Below, piece after piece: positions 1 through 10,425 of a stretch of 64,000 nt of DNA (position 1 is the stretch's first letter; the number at the start of each line of letters is the position of its first letter). The notes under the pieces were generated by a model. The model did not search any database. It saw only the letters and a list, made by a program, of their open reading frames with translations, and was not told the origin of the DNA. The translations under genes and the position numbers were made by a program. This DNA is from Sacculina carcini (Eukaryota > Arthropoda > Thecostraca > Sacculinidae): positions 6,521,249 to 6,585,248 of the forward strand of contig OU696586.1 of NCBI GenBank assembly GCA_916048095.2, read 5' to 3'.

Positions 1-179
1 AGCTCACGAACATAATTGGTTCCCAGAAAGTGTGTGCAAGGCGAAAAGTTCGTCTTCCGAACATCCATTTTCCATAAGAAACCATTAAAATGAGAATAAT
101 CCGTTCCCAGGTCCCCATAAAACATAGTTTTCTACTAAATAAGTCTTGAAACTACACAAAAATGTACCTTATTTTATGC
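1..179 (-). mobile_element. Tigger/pogo-type DNA transposon relic, 3' end (continues at 13211-13681)
   Basis: The first bases (AGCTCACGAAC) repeat the inner part of the terminal inverted repeat seen at 13638-13681. The outermost ~30 bases lie before the window. The following AT-rich text resembles the subterminal region of Tigger elements. Copia A (185-13205) inserted here with TSD ATAAT (180-184 and 13206-13210), so this piece and 13211-13681 were once adjacent. Together they make only about 650 bp, so this is an internally deleted, non-autonomous copy. Confidence 0.7.
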
Positions 180-313
180 ATAATTGTTAGAGTCCTGGTC
201 ATAATGAAGACAATGTATTATCTGTACTCAGCAATAGAAAGCAACGTATCAACACACAGACTATTTACGACTACACACGCACAGACTCGACTTCAAGATG
301 CACACGAACATAC

Positions 314-806
314 TGATCAAAAACGACATTCGTTCGTTCGACAACATTCAACGGCATTCGTGGCACGAGTATATTATCATCACGAATGTTATTTCCTGAA
401 ATTCAAAAACACGTAAACGACAACGGCGTATTAGACTCTCATATTCTTGATAAATCGGGTCGTGACGCACGACCATACATAACCTATCCATTCATCCAAT
501 CGTGACGTTAAACAGCGAGTGGGTGAATGATTCGATTACACAGCAATCAAACTAACTGAAATTGGATTAATGCCGTGAGTTATACTATAATACAATTACA
601 CACCCATTACTACGTTTATATCATATGATATAATTACATACACAATACTCACAATGAAATGCCGCACACCACCACTAGTGAAACGCACTGTGTAATGACT
701 GTACAGCGACTGGTCAGGGTCGCTCACCTTGACCCTGGCGCTTATCACTTGGCGCCCTCTAGCGCCCACCGTTTGGACTACGTGCTGAACCAATCGCTAC
801 TCTACA
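314..806 (-). repeat. Gypsy A LTR (3' LTR)
   Basis: Direct repeat of 3747-4201. On the minus strand it starts TGTAGAGTAG after a G-rich tract and ends TTTGATCA. Confidence 0.88.
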
Positions 807-2163
807 TCCCCCCAGTTCGCAGTTTTGGAGGACGTGAACTCCCGTATCTCGTTGAGTACACCACGTAGTCCCGCAGATAGGCTGGTGGTCGACGTGCGCG
901 AGCGGGGCGAGAGCGCTCTGCAGACTGCACAGGCGGCGGATATGGCACAGGTGGTGGAGACTGTTCGAGCAGTTGAGATGGCGCAGGTGGTGACTGTTTG
1001 AGCGGTGGCGGTTGTGCCGGTACATCCTGGCCCGGTGACTCATCCGATGTCGGCGCATTGGTCTCCTGGCTGATATGTCCGGGTTCAGGGAGAGCGCCGT
1101 CTGCTTGCCCGTATCCACGGTGGATAGTTTCATGTGTGTAGATATCTCCGGACTTTCGCTGTGTTCTGTCCTGCCGGACGGGAGCGGGAGATATCGCAAT
1201 GGGAACAGGTCCTTCGCTGACCGGCTGCGCTGTCGTTTGTGACACTGTTTTAGATATCTTTGACAAAAACCGCCTATTTCTCAGAGTTATCCGGCCAGAA
1301 CCGTCAATCTTCACCAAGTACTGGTCGTGAGGCTTGACCTCAACGATAACTCGAGATCTGTCCCAGCGCTTGTGCCGGCCGTTCTGATTATGGAGAAGCA
1401 CCACGTGGCCAGTCGAGAGTGGCTTCAGCTTACGAACGCCTTGTAGCTGATCAACCTGCTTGGCAAACCGAACTCTTGAGGCCTCTTGCTTCGACCAGTT
1501 GACGCGCCAAATGGGATGAACCATTTGGTTGTCGAACACCTGTGTACCTTGAGCCACCGGAAGCAAGTCACGAACATTTCTCCCGAACACGATTTGATAC
1601 GGTGGCATACCAATCTCCGGGTCCGGCGTATTTCTGTACTGTAAGAGTGCAGCCGACATCGCTTCTGTGTCTATACCGCCCTGTGCGTTGGTTTGCGACG
1701 TCATTAGTCGCTTCATGGATTTCACCGCAACTTCTGCTCGTCCATTCGACTGAGAATGATAGGCCCAAGATATTCTGTGTGCAACACCCCATCGTTGAAT
1801 GAACTCCTCCGTCTCTTTAGCGGTGAATTCTGCACCTCCGTCCGTGCTGATCTCCTCTGGTACACCGAACGTGACAAAGTAATTGAGAAGGGCTTTGACG
1901 AATCCTCTGGCTCCCGTTGACGAGGCCACAACATGAGGCCATCCGCTAAACCAATCCACTATCACCAAATAGCTAGTGCCTCGGATCTCGAAGAAATCCG
2001 CTGCAATAGCCTGGAACGGGCGTGTTGTTGTCACAGGGAACACTGGACGCATGCGAGCATGTGATGGAGACATCCTACAGCAGTCACAGCACCTGTCTCT
2101 TGTAGCTTCTATGTCCTTCGATATATGTGGCCAGAACACCGCTCCTGCTGCCCGACTTTGCAT
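802..2163 (-). pseudogene. Gypsy A integrase region
   Basis: A 453-residue open frame of a Gypsy integrase fossil. An rve core is visible: an Asp in FLVI-like context (YLVIVDWFSGW), a second Asp in STDGGAEFTAK, and a Glu in AYHSQSNGRAEVAVKS. A proline-rich C-terminal extension follows. In the living family this enzyme inserts element cDNA into the chromosome. This copy belongs to a defective element. Confidence 0.85.
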
Positions 2164-2213
2164 TCTGCTGGTTCCCTGATGTTCTGCGTTAAGTATTTGA
2201 AGATGGCCTGATG

Positions 2214-2816
2214 TTACTGTTGGTACTGATGGGCCTGATGGTACTGTTTAACCTCTGCAACGCCCTGACTTGCTGTCACGTCACACGCAGCTCCGATCTT
2301 CGGAAAGTTGTGATCGATGATGCACAGCTGCTCCATGGCAGTTCGACTCAAATAGAACCTTTCAGACGAATCGGTCACATACGCGATTGCTGATGTGACA
2401 TGCTCTCTACCTTTGTCATCCACGCCTGATAGTCTGACGAAGAGCTGACCTAGCACATTTATCTTGTTGTTTGCGGCAAAGATGCATATATGTGCTTTTG
2501 TGAGGTGGCCTTGGTGTAGTCCCATTCGCTTGAGCACACGTATTCCCATCAGACACGTTTGCGCTCCTGAATCAGCCACCACTTCGACACGCACAGGTTG
2601 CGTTGGCGGTGGGGTCATGCTTCTTGATCTGTACGCGTCTGCGTCGACGATGACGCTTAAATTCATAGTCGGATGTGGGCGAGAGTCCAGTGACCACGTC
2701 AACGTTTTGCTGTCCGGCTCTGACGTTGCTACATGGTGAAATGTGGCATCCGCACTTCCGCTTCTGTTTGCTGAGCTCTTGTTCTCAGTTGCGCGAGACT
2801 TTTTCCAGCAGTCCAA
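2214..2816 (-). pseudogene. Gypsy A aspartic protease region
   Basis: A retropepsin-like segment with the active-site motif ADSGAQT and a downstream hydrophobic strand. In the family this protease cuts Gag-Pol. It lies between the gag and integrase remains of Gypsy A and is part of a broken element. Confidence 0.7.
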
Positions 2817-3096
2817 GCATGTGTCAAACTGTTCAACCCCTTATCTTGCCGAACTTCGGAGTTAGGCGTCCACAACGATATCGCATCTTCACCTTCAACT
2901 TCCACTGTTCATCTTCACTCTCACTGACTGCAGTGTCATGGGCCGGTGTAGTCAGTACGCGCGCTGTTTTCTTGTAGGTACTGGCTCCCAATCCCGAGCG
3001 TACACTCTCCATGGCTCTGCATGCTGTCTCTCGGCTGTCTACCAGTGCAATTGTGTCGCTAAGCGTTTTACTGTCGATGCCAGCGGTTCCCAAAAT

Positions 3097-3492
3097 TTAT
3101 TTATCGATCTCATCGTTTGAGAGGCCGTTCAGCATGACAAGTTTGACAACGTCACCTGTGTAGTCACACACACTTGAACCGGAACACCCGGGAGCCCTAC
3201 ATACACTGGTTTTTGTCCAATCACAAACGCTGGCGGTGCCTCTGAGTCTGGCCACGTATTGCCGGACGTTCTCACCGGGATACTGTTTCATTTGCAGCAA
3301 CGCCGAGTGCCGAAGACTGAGCGCCACCTTGATCACTGACAGACGCTCGATAGCCTCCAAGATATCCGTCTCCGTTCTGTTGGATATCTCTGGATCCTCC
3401 CTGAACAACGCCGACTCAAGCTCTGGTTCGCAGCAGGCCAGCAGCTGGGCAGTGACTTGATTTGACGTGAGGTCTGTTCCGTTCTTGAACAT
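3097..3492 (-). pseudogene. Gypsy A gag remnant
   Basis: A helical Gag-like segment of the retrotransposon gag type, followed by a Cys-rich stretch (CRAPGCSGSSVCDY). It sits just inside the 5' LTR (3747-4201) in the expected place for gag. Part of a broken element. Confidence 0.6.
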
Positions 3493-3746
3493 ATGCCACC
3501 TCCTGGTGAATGCAGCCCATTCTTCTTGGTCAATGCTCTGCAGAATAGAGGGGCGAGAGATCTAATAGATGGAGGTTTCTGACGGGATCCACAGGATTCA
3601 TGCACGTTCTTTTGATGCAGCTGCATGAGTGCGATACATGTGGACATGTCCTCGGCTGTCTTCAACTCTCCACACCCGGCCGCATCGCAATGAGACTGAC
3701 ATTCTTGGCATCGGAATGTTGCACGACGTGACTTATTGAAATAACA

Positions 3747-4201
3747 TGATCAAAAACGACATTCGTGGCACGAGTATATTATCATCACGAATGTTATTTC
3801 CTGAAATACAAAAACACGTAAACGGAAACGGCGTATTAGACTCACATATTCATGATAAATCGGGTCGTGACGCACGACCATACATAACCTATGCATTCAT
3901 CCAATCGTGACGTTAAACAGCGAGTGGGTGAATGATTCGATTACACAGCAATCAAACTAACTGAAATTGGATTAATGTCATGGGTTATACTATAATACAA
4001 TCACACGCCCATTACTACGTTTATATCATATGATATTATTACATACACAATACTCACAATAAAATGCCGCACACCACCACTAGTGAAACGCACTGTGTAA
4101 TGACTGTACAGCGACTGGTCAGGGTCGCTCACCTTGACCCTGGCGCTTATCACTTGGCGCCCACCGTTTGGACTACGTGCTGAACCAATCGCTACTCTAC
4201 T
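3747..4201 (-). repeat. Gypsy A LTR (5' LTR)
   Basis: Direct repeat of 314-806, with TG/CA-type ends. It is followed by the CATAC target duplication at 4202-4206. Confidence 0.88.
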
Positions 4202-4558
4202 CATACATACAGACATACAGTCATACGCAATCGGGTGCACAAATATAGTTGCAAATATAGTGTTAGAAGGTCCGTTAACCATTGCACAAACATACGAAGA
4301 CACGTTTACACCAACACCCCCTCGTAAACATTAGCTCTTTGTACACAAAAATTGAGAAAACAATTATACGAACGCTCATATTTATACGTGCATATCTAAA
4401 CAATAATAAGTAATGTTCAACATCAAATATGTGCATAAATATAATTCGTGTGTAATTAAATTTGTCGCCCGAATATTTCACAGATATATCGATGCAACTT
4501 CAGCTATACAAGAGTTTTTTTTAAATATATCAGCGGAATTATCCTATAATGGAATTAA

Positions 4559-4614
4559 ACACAACTGTAGGTTTTGTGTTAACAAACGTGTAGAAGTGTA
4601 TGCGTATTTATAGC

Positions 4615-4650
<36 letters not shown>

Positions 4651-5033
4651 CTCGTTGTGTAGAAGTTTATGCGTACTTTTATCATTGTGTTTGTGTGTGT
4701 TTGCGTAGACGAGCATGCGTGCCTTGATCGTTGTGCGTGTGTTTGCGGTGTGTGAAAGTGCATCTGTACTGTTGACCCTGTGACGTAGGTGTATGTGTGC
4801 GTGTGGAAATGACAGAGTGTATGCGTGTGTGTGCGAAAAGGGCACGTGATGCAAGGTGACAAATATGAAGGCACGCTTGCGTGTTGCGGGTCTTTTGCTG
4901 ATGAGAGTGGCGAGTGTGTTTAAGGTTCGCGTTGAGTGACGTTTGAGAGTTGTTTTTCCTGCGTTGGTATATTATATTCATTGTGAGGTTTTGTGGGGTG
5001 ATATTGTTTTTTTGTACACCCATTACATTTTCT
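4559..5033. repeat. TG-rich insertion in Copia A, absent from Copia B
   Basis: Copia B runs directly from the GATGGAATGAAC context (about 17490) to CAACATTTCC (about 17500). Copia A carries ~475 extra bases here. They include a (TG)n microsatellite at about 4617-4650 and degenerate copies of a GTAGAAGT..TATGCGTA unit at about 4589 and 4661. The origin is unknown. Confidence 0.6.
4617..4650. repeat. (TG)n microsatellite
   Basis: About 16 uninterrupted TG dinucleotides. Open frames crossing it read only His/Thr repeats and are not genes. Confidence 0.95.
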
Positions 5034-5252
5034 ACAACAACATTTCCATTATTTACCTCTTGACGCAGAAAGTGATAACGAATATCAATATGTTTTGATC
5101 TTTTATGATGCACTGGATTTTGTGCGAGAGATAGAACCAATATTGTCGCAATGAATATTAGTTGAGCCAATATCACAAAACAAAACGTCTTTCACTAGCT
5201 CGGACAAATATTTGGCTTCTTGTGTCGCTGCTGATAGTGCGATATATTCGGC

Positions 5253-6134
5253 TTAACATGTGGAGAGCGCTACAGTGCTCTGTTTCTTGCTGCTCCACGA
5301 TAATAGCGCACTCTCGTCGCTCAGCTTGAAACAGTAGCCGCTGATACTGCGTCGATTAGATGAATTGGCCCATTGGGCATCACAAAAACCTATCAGATGA
5401 CTGACATTACACTTACTGTACACCAACTCTTGATTCGTAGTTCCTCTCAAATAACGCAACACATGTTTGGCCGCGTTCCATTGTGTAATAGTCGGCTGGT
5501 GCATATACTGGGACAGTTTGGTCACCGCATAACACAAATTAGGACGCGTGCTTGTCATTAGATAAATCAAGCTTCCTACGAGTCCCTATACGCGTGTGGG
5601 TCAGTAAGTTCTGACGTTTGATCAATTTGTGTAAACTCACGTCACATGGTGCTGATTCCAATTTTGCTGACAGCACACAATAGTTTTTCCACATAATCAG
5701 ATTGATTAATAGATATAACATTGCGTAAAACGAATGCCCAAAAATCGCGAAATCTCTCCCAAACCTTTCATTTTGAATTTCTCCTTCAAACTATTTTTAA
5801 CATCAACCAATGCAGAATCTGATTTCGATGATATAATTATATCATCGACCCAAACCATAAATATTACATAAGCATTGGAAATTTGTTCATTGTAGACGCA
5901 ATGATCTACATTACTTTGCTTGAAACCAATATTCGACAGATGATTGTGTAGTACCATGTTCCCGTTTCTTCCGCTCTGTTTCAAGCCATATATATATTTC
6001 TTGAGCTTGATCACAAGTTTCTCTCCATTTTCATTTTTTTCAACAAATCCTTCAGTCTGGTCCACGTAAATATCACAGTCTATCGGCGAATTCAAGTATA
6101 CAGATTTCTGTAACATGATACGACCATGTATTGC
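5253..6134 (-). pseudogene. Copia A reverse transcriptase / RNase H remains (3' block)
   Basis: Copia-type pol fragments. The RT part shows the YIYGLKQSGR and MVWVDDIIISSKS motifs (VDD replaces the usual YVDD). The RNase H-proximal part shows STRPNLCYAVTKLSQYM and a KHVLRYLRGT motif. The other half of the RT lies beyond the P-type and mariner insertions, from about 10426. Broken in several places. Confidence 0.8.
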
Positions 6135-7094
6135 ACACTGACCCGCGCCACACTCCCGAGCCCCCCGCGTGCACACCGTCAATCCATTCCAACGCCACCT
6201 AGATACAGGCCCTTTCACGAAAGTATGACGTCATCGATTGCGGTCACTTCACTCGTACGGGCGATACGCGTTGTTATTAGAAATTGTGCTTAGTGCGGGT
6301 GTTTGACTTGCATTCCGGCTCAATTAAGTTTGAAAATCATGTTACCAACATAAGAAGCTTAAAATACAATTGCAAATAGAATAACTGAATATATTATAAG
6401 CCCACACAGGCATAAAACAGTAAAAACACAAACATACAACGACCATACACGATACAATGCGGAACGTTTTCGCTTCCATTGTTTCTAACTTATCGTAGAT
6501 GAATTTGTCACAACAATTATTGTTCAGAAGGACATTTACAGCGGTGCACACAATTTTTCTGCAATTAATTGTAAATTACGATGTTGAGAACAGTACAATT
6601 AAACAAGCATAACACCGCAATCACTCAGTTTTTCTAGTGCATGAAACCAATCATCGCGCTGGTTTCCAACAATACACAATTTATCATACTTAATATACTT
6701 CTGCACAGTTAAAACCAAAGCAAAACAATATTATCAACATAAAAATATTACGCCAATCTTCGGCGACCAATTTCTCTCGAATACGAAATTTTTTCGGATG
6801 ACATGGTTTTACTTCGCGCAGCCAAAATGTTTTACATGAATGGCAATCCTGTTTTTGAGAAAATACAACAATAACCCGCAATATATACGATCACTTGATG
6901 ATGGGAATATGAAATACCAGCGTCACATATACGAAAGATGAGACGTTCAGCAATATCTTTGAAATATCACGAGAATATTCCGCAGAACACGTAAAATGTT
7001 TCAAGTCAATAGTGCATGATGTGATTAAATCAATATTGCCTGATGAAATCAATATAAATATATATTATTCGATTTGATAATGTGCAATCACAAA

Positions 7095-7475
7095 TCCTTC
7101 TCACAATACTTCGTGATCTCACAGAGCGCATATGATGTGTGATACACAGCCAAAACGTCTCTAGTCAAACTGATCATATTCTCGTCTGACGTCCATCAAT
7201 CCAACCATCTCATGAAATGCTCTAAAAACAAAGGCCTGTCATCCATAGCTGAATCAGTCATCGAATTAACATTTCTCAATCTGGAGTATTATACGGTGCC
7301 ATTACATTACGAATAGTCCACCAACGCAATATTATTTAAATAAAATGAGCAGTATCTTGAGATAAATCAGGATTATTTGTAGCACCCAATGATCTTAGAG
7401 CCAACAACGCGAAATCACTCCCAACATTCAGCACAAGTTTAATATGTTGTCCTTCAATACTCGACGGACGAACAG
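7095..7475 (-). pseudogene. P-element-type transposase, C-terminal remnant
   Basis: Reading the minus strand gives a recognisable series: VRPSSIEGQHIKLVLNV, then TAHFI and ILRWWTIRNVMAPY, RLRNVNSMTD, LFLEHFMRWLD, and SLTRDVLAVYHTSYALCEI. The order and spacing (PS-IE-QN, W-I-NV, RL, FL--F--WL--W, L---AL--T--L-EI-KY) match my memory of the C-terminal domain of P-element/THAP9-like transposases. The frame carries stops (one after TAHFI, one after RWLD) and shifts, so it is dead. The same series appears in 58307-59929 with fewer changes. The family call comes from motif memory, not a search. Confidence 0.65.
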
Positions 7476-8071
7476 CTTTGAGCGACAAACCGTACGATGA
7501 TCAAGTTTACTAAGTTTACATTTGCTTGCTCTTTATTGCCAACTTGTTCGTCATTGTTATTATATTATATTATGTGGTACTTCTATTGGAGCGTGGGATA
7601 GTACAAGTGAGCGCTTTATACTCGATACTGCACAGCAACACTTGTCAATACGCACGAGACAGGGAATATCATGTGATGTTTGCAGCGTGAGACAGTGTCA
7701 TTTTCCCACGGTTGAGCTCAAGAGACGAATCAGTGCCCCCTTATACAGTCAGCAAATTATTCTCACATGTAGACGTGGACACTCACACATGTACAATGTT
7801 CACGCACACACAGACATACATATTGGCGCAAAGAAACAAGCTGAATCACGTGACACCTCGACATAGATAACTCACTGTCATATGAAATAATCAACTCACT
7901 GTCATGAAACATTTATGCAGCTTATAAATTCGATTGCCTTGTGGAATATAAATTCATGCATTAGCATTGTTTTCGCCTGTATTGGGATGCTTTCTGGTGT
8001 TTTGTTGTAGAAATGTCATCAAAACCTAAGAGGAGAAATAGAGCTTTGTGGGCAGCAACAAGAAGCAGCAC

Positions 8072-8147
8072 AAGGATATTTTAGGTTACTTTTTCCTGAA
8101 AATAAGGACACTTTTTTCTATATTAAGGTTACTTTTTGATAGCCCTA
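8072..8147. mobile_element. hAT-type MITE fragment
   Basis: GGTTACTTTTT-rich sequence ending in GATAGCCCTA followed by GTTATTAC. It matches the right end of the hAT element at 25548-26769. No left end is present here, so this is a partial copy inside P copy (i). Confidence 0.6.
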
Positions 8148-9000
8148 GTTATTACTGAAATTATTCATGGGGATGTGAACGCCAAAATTCAATAAAGTGC
8201 AGCACGCACACATAAACAGATACACGTATACTAAATGTGACGCGTGGGGTATCACTGTTTCACAAGACAGCACCATTCGCCCACAGATCACCCGATATCC
8301 GCCACGTGATATCTACAATCCTCGTCAGCACCATGCGAACACAACACTGTGAATTCAGCACCTTGCGAACACTGGGCACAATTCCAAGCTAGCAAATACA
8401 ATACAAGACAATTAAGTCCACACATACTAAAACGAATCTCACTACAGTGATATATCCGCACCGCAAGTAGATTTCGAAGTCCTATAATATAAGCATTTCA
8501 AAAACTGCATCCAAATATAATCTAGCTAGACGAAAATCGATGCTCAAACACTGTACAAACATTGGCTGTTCATATGAAAATATATGGCCTTATTGGTATA
8601 ATGTATTTAACTAAGAAAAAACTACATAAATACGAATGGATGTACATTATTTTACGGAATATATCCACTAAACCGAAATCTCTGACCGCATCAATATGTC
8701 CAGGATGATGATGTCCAGAATCATCCGTGTGAGGAACACAAAGTGGCTGCACAAATCACACTTAACACGAAATTTGACAAATTCGCACTTCAATCTGAAC
8801 CGCACTGAAGTGAAACTCACTAAACACGTCAATTATCGCCAAGAATAGCACGCGATAAAACACTAAACACACGAGAGCACTAACCACGTGCGCTCGCTAA
8901 CGTGCAACTGCATGGCTGACAGTTGAAACAATAGACTTGTCACTGTCACGTGGCGATGACGTCATACTTTCGTGGAAGGGCCTGTATCTAGGTGGCGTTG

Positions 9001-9074
9001 TCCATTCCCACGATAGTGGTGTGACGTGTGACGTCAGACACTGTTCATAACGCACACACCCATATACATATGTA
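9001..9074. other. Spacer between P copy (i) and mariner
   Basis: Together with 6135-6189 and 10388-10425 this forms a short stretch that Copia B lacks (compare 40290-40300). It is an older insertion of unknown kind that received both DNA transposons. I see no genes in it. Confidence 0.4.
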
Positions 9075-10385
9075 CGAGGGTGAGTCAAAAATTATCCGCA
9101 CTTCCGCTATAACATGTCTTCAGTATTGTCACATTGCATTCTGCGCATGCGTGCTTATAGTTGATACTGTTGTGGTCATGTGATCAAAGTTTGAGTCTGA
9201 TTGCGTAATTTTGCTTAATGTCTACACAGTGCAAACATGGCCGCTCGACTAGCAGTATGCACCAAGGAAGAACAAAGAGCAGTGACCCGATTTCTCTGGT
9301 CAGAAGGAGTGCGAGGGGCTGAAATTCATCGAAGGCTTTTAGCACAATACGGGGACAGTGCACTATCGCGTAGAAGTGTGTATGAGTGGATTGAGAGGTT
9401 TAAAAGTGACCGGACGAACGTGACACACGAAGAGGGTGCAGGACGTCCATCGACCTCAATCACTGATGAAAAGATTCAGCAAGCTCGAGAGATGGTAATG
9501 GCGAACCGGCGAGTTATCATTGATGAGGTAGCTTGGTCTCTGCAGATTAGTCATGGTTCTGCCTTTCAAATCATCCACGATGAGCTCGGCCTCCATAAAG
9601 TTTGTGCGAGATGGGTGCCAAGAGAGCTTACTGCAGAGCACAAATGCGAGCGTCTTGAGGTCTCTCAAGGTTTACTCTATCGCTACAACAATGATGGTGA
9701 GAGATTTTTGAGCAGAATAGTCACAGGCGATGAAACGTGGGTGCATCATTATGAGCCAGAATCCAAAAGACAGAGTATGGAGTGGAAGCATCCTGGCTAG
9801 CCAGCGACGAAGAGATTCAAGACTCAGGTTTCTGCAGGAAAGGTGATGCTAACCTTTTTTGGGACCCAAAAGGACCTATACTGGAAGACTACCTGGGAAA
9901 GGGGTGCACAATCAACAGTGCAAGGTACAGTGCTTTGCTGGCCAACAAACTGAAGCCAGCAATTCGCAACAAACGCCGAAGCTTATTGTCGAAGAACGTT
10001 TTGTTGTTGCATGACAATGCACGCCCACACACGGCCGTCAATACTATTGAAAACATTAACCAATTGGGTTTTGAGGTGCTGGAACACCCTGTCTACAGCC
10101 CAGATCTCGTCCCTTCCGACTACCATGTCTTTAGACCGTACAAATATGGTTTACGAGGTCGGCGATTTCCTGCGGATGAAGATGTGAAAGAAGCGGTGCA
10201 TAAATGGTTGCATGACCAACCCCAAACCTTCTTCTCGGAAGGTACACGCAAACTTGTGGGCCGCTGGACCAAGTGAATAGAAAAACAATGATAATTTGTA
10301 GAACAATGATGTACTTGCTTATGCCCTGCTTTTGTGTAAATACATTGAAAAACCAAGAGTGCGTATAATTTTTTACTCTTCCTCG
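9075..10385 (+). mobile_element. mariner (Tc1/mariner, D34D) transposon
   Basis: A 1311-bp element bounded by TA dinucleotides (9073-9074, 10386-10387). TIRs are about 28 bp: the left end CGAGGGTGAGTCAAAAATTA pairs with the reverse complement of the right end, CGAGGAAGAGTAAAAAATTA. It carries one transposase frame with two disabling changes, so it cannot move itself. It lies 73 bp to the right of P copy (i), inside Copia A. Confidence 0.95.
9237..10276 (+). pseudogene. mariner transposase, disrupted
   Basis: The mariner transposase cuts and pastes the element as a dimer at TA sites. The N-terminal paired-like HTH region is visible (CTKEEQRAVTRFLWSEGV, then RRSVYEWIERFKS). Next come the WVPRELTAEHK linker and the catalytic triad: D in TGDETWVHHYEPE, D in LLHDNARPHT, and D in SPDLVPSDYHVF. 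There are 34 residues between the second and third Asp, which is diagnostic for mariner D34D. A TAG stop sits at 9798-9800 where related elements have Ser. One T is missing from the run near 9857-9862, which shifts the frame before WDPKGP. The start ATG at 9237 is the family start (MAARLAV..). Confidence 0.93.
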
Positions 10386-10425
10386 TACATACACATGTAC
10401 ATACATACATATGTGACCATTTCAC

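Larger units (their letters stand above)
314..4201 (-). mobile_element. Gypsy-superfamily LTR element 'Gypsy A', broken
   Basis: Fossil Gypsy/Ty3 element on the minus strand, inserted into the left LTR of Copia A with a 5-bp TSD, CATAC (309-313, 4202-4206). LTRs are 314-806 and 3747-4201, alike except for roughly 3% substitutions and two length differences, so it is moderately young. Parts seen: gag (3097-3492), aspartic protease (2214-2816, ADSGAQT) and integrase (802-2163). I see no reverse transcriptase or RNase H. It is defective. Confidence 0.88.
185..4316 (-). repeat. Copia A 3' LTR (left copy), split by Gypsy A
   Basis: LTR sequence occupies 185-313 and 4202-4316, and Gypsy A fills the gap. 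The same LTR recurs at 16946-17248, 43364-48261 (split) and about 13020-13205. On the minus strand a G-rich tract (GAGGGGG) directly precedes the LTR, as expected for a polypurine tract. Confidence 0.85.
6190..9000 (-). mobile_element. P-superfamily DNA transposon, decayed copy (i)
   Basis: A 2.8-kb insertion with long terminal inverted repeats. The left end CAACGCCACCTAGATACAGG (6190-6209) matches the reverse complement of the right end (8981-9000), and the match continues through TTTC..CGAAAGTATGACGTCATCG. It is flanked by TCCATTC(C) at 6183-6190 and 9001-9008, a 7-8 bp TSD. P elements make 8-bp TSDs and have TIRs beginning CA. A decayed P-transposase C-terminal region reads on the minus strand at about 7475-7095. 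The stretches 7500-8070 and 8150-8940 hold nothing else I recognise. Related pieces lie at 52935-53644 and 58307-59929. Confidence 0.75.

Noticed and set aside
4579-5176. His/Thr-rich open frames across the TG repeat
   Set aside because: They arise from the (TG)n microsatellite and its flanks. Only the Copia-like part near 5130-5176 means anything.
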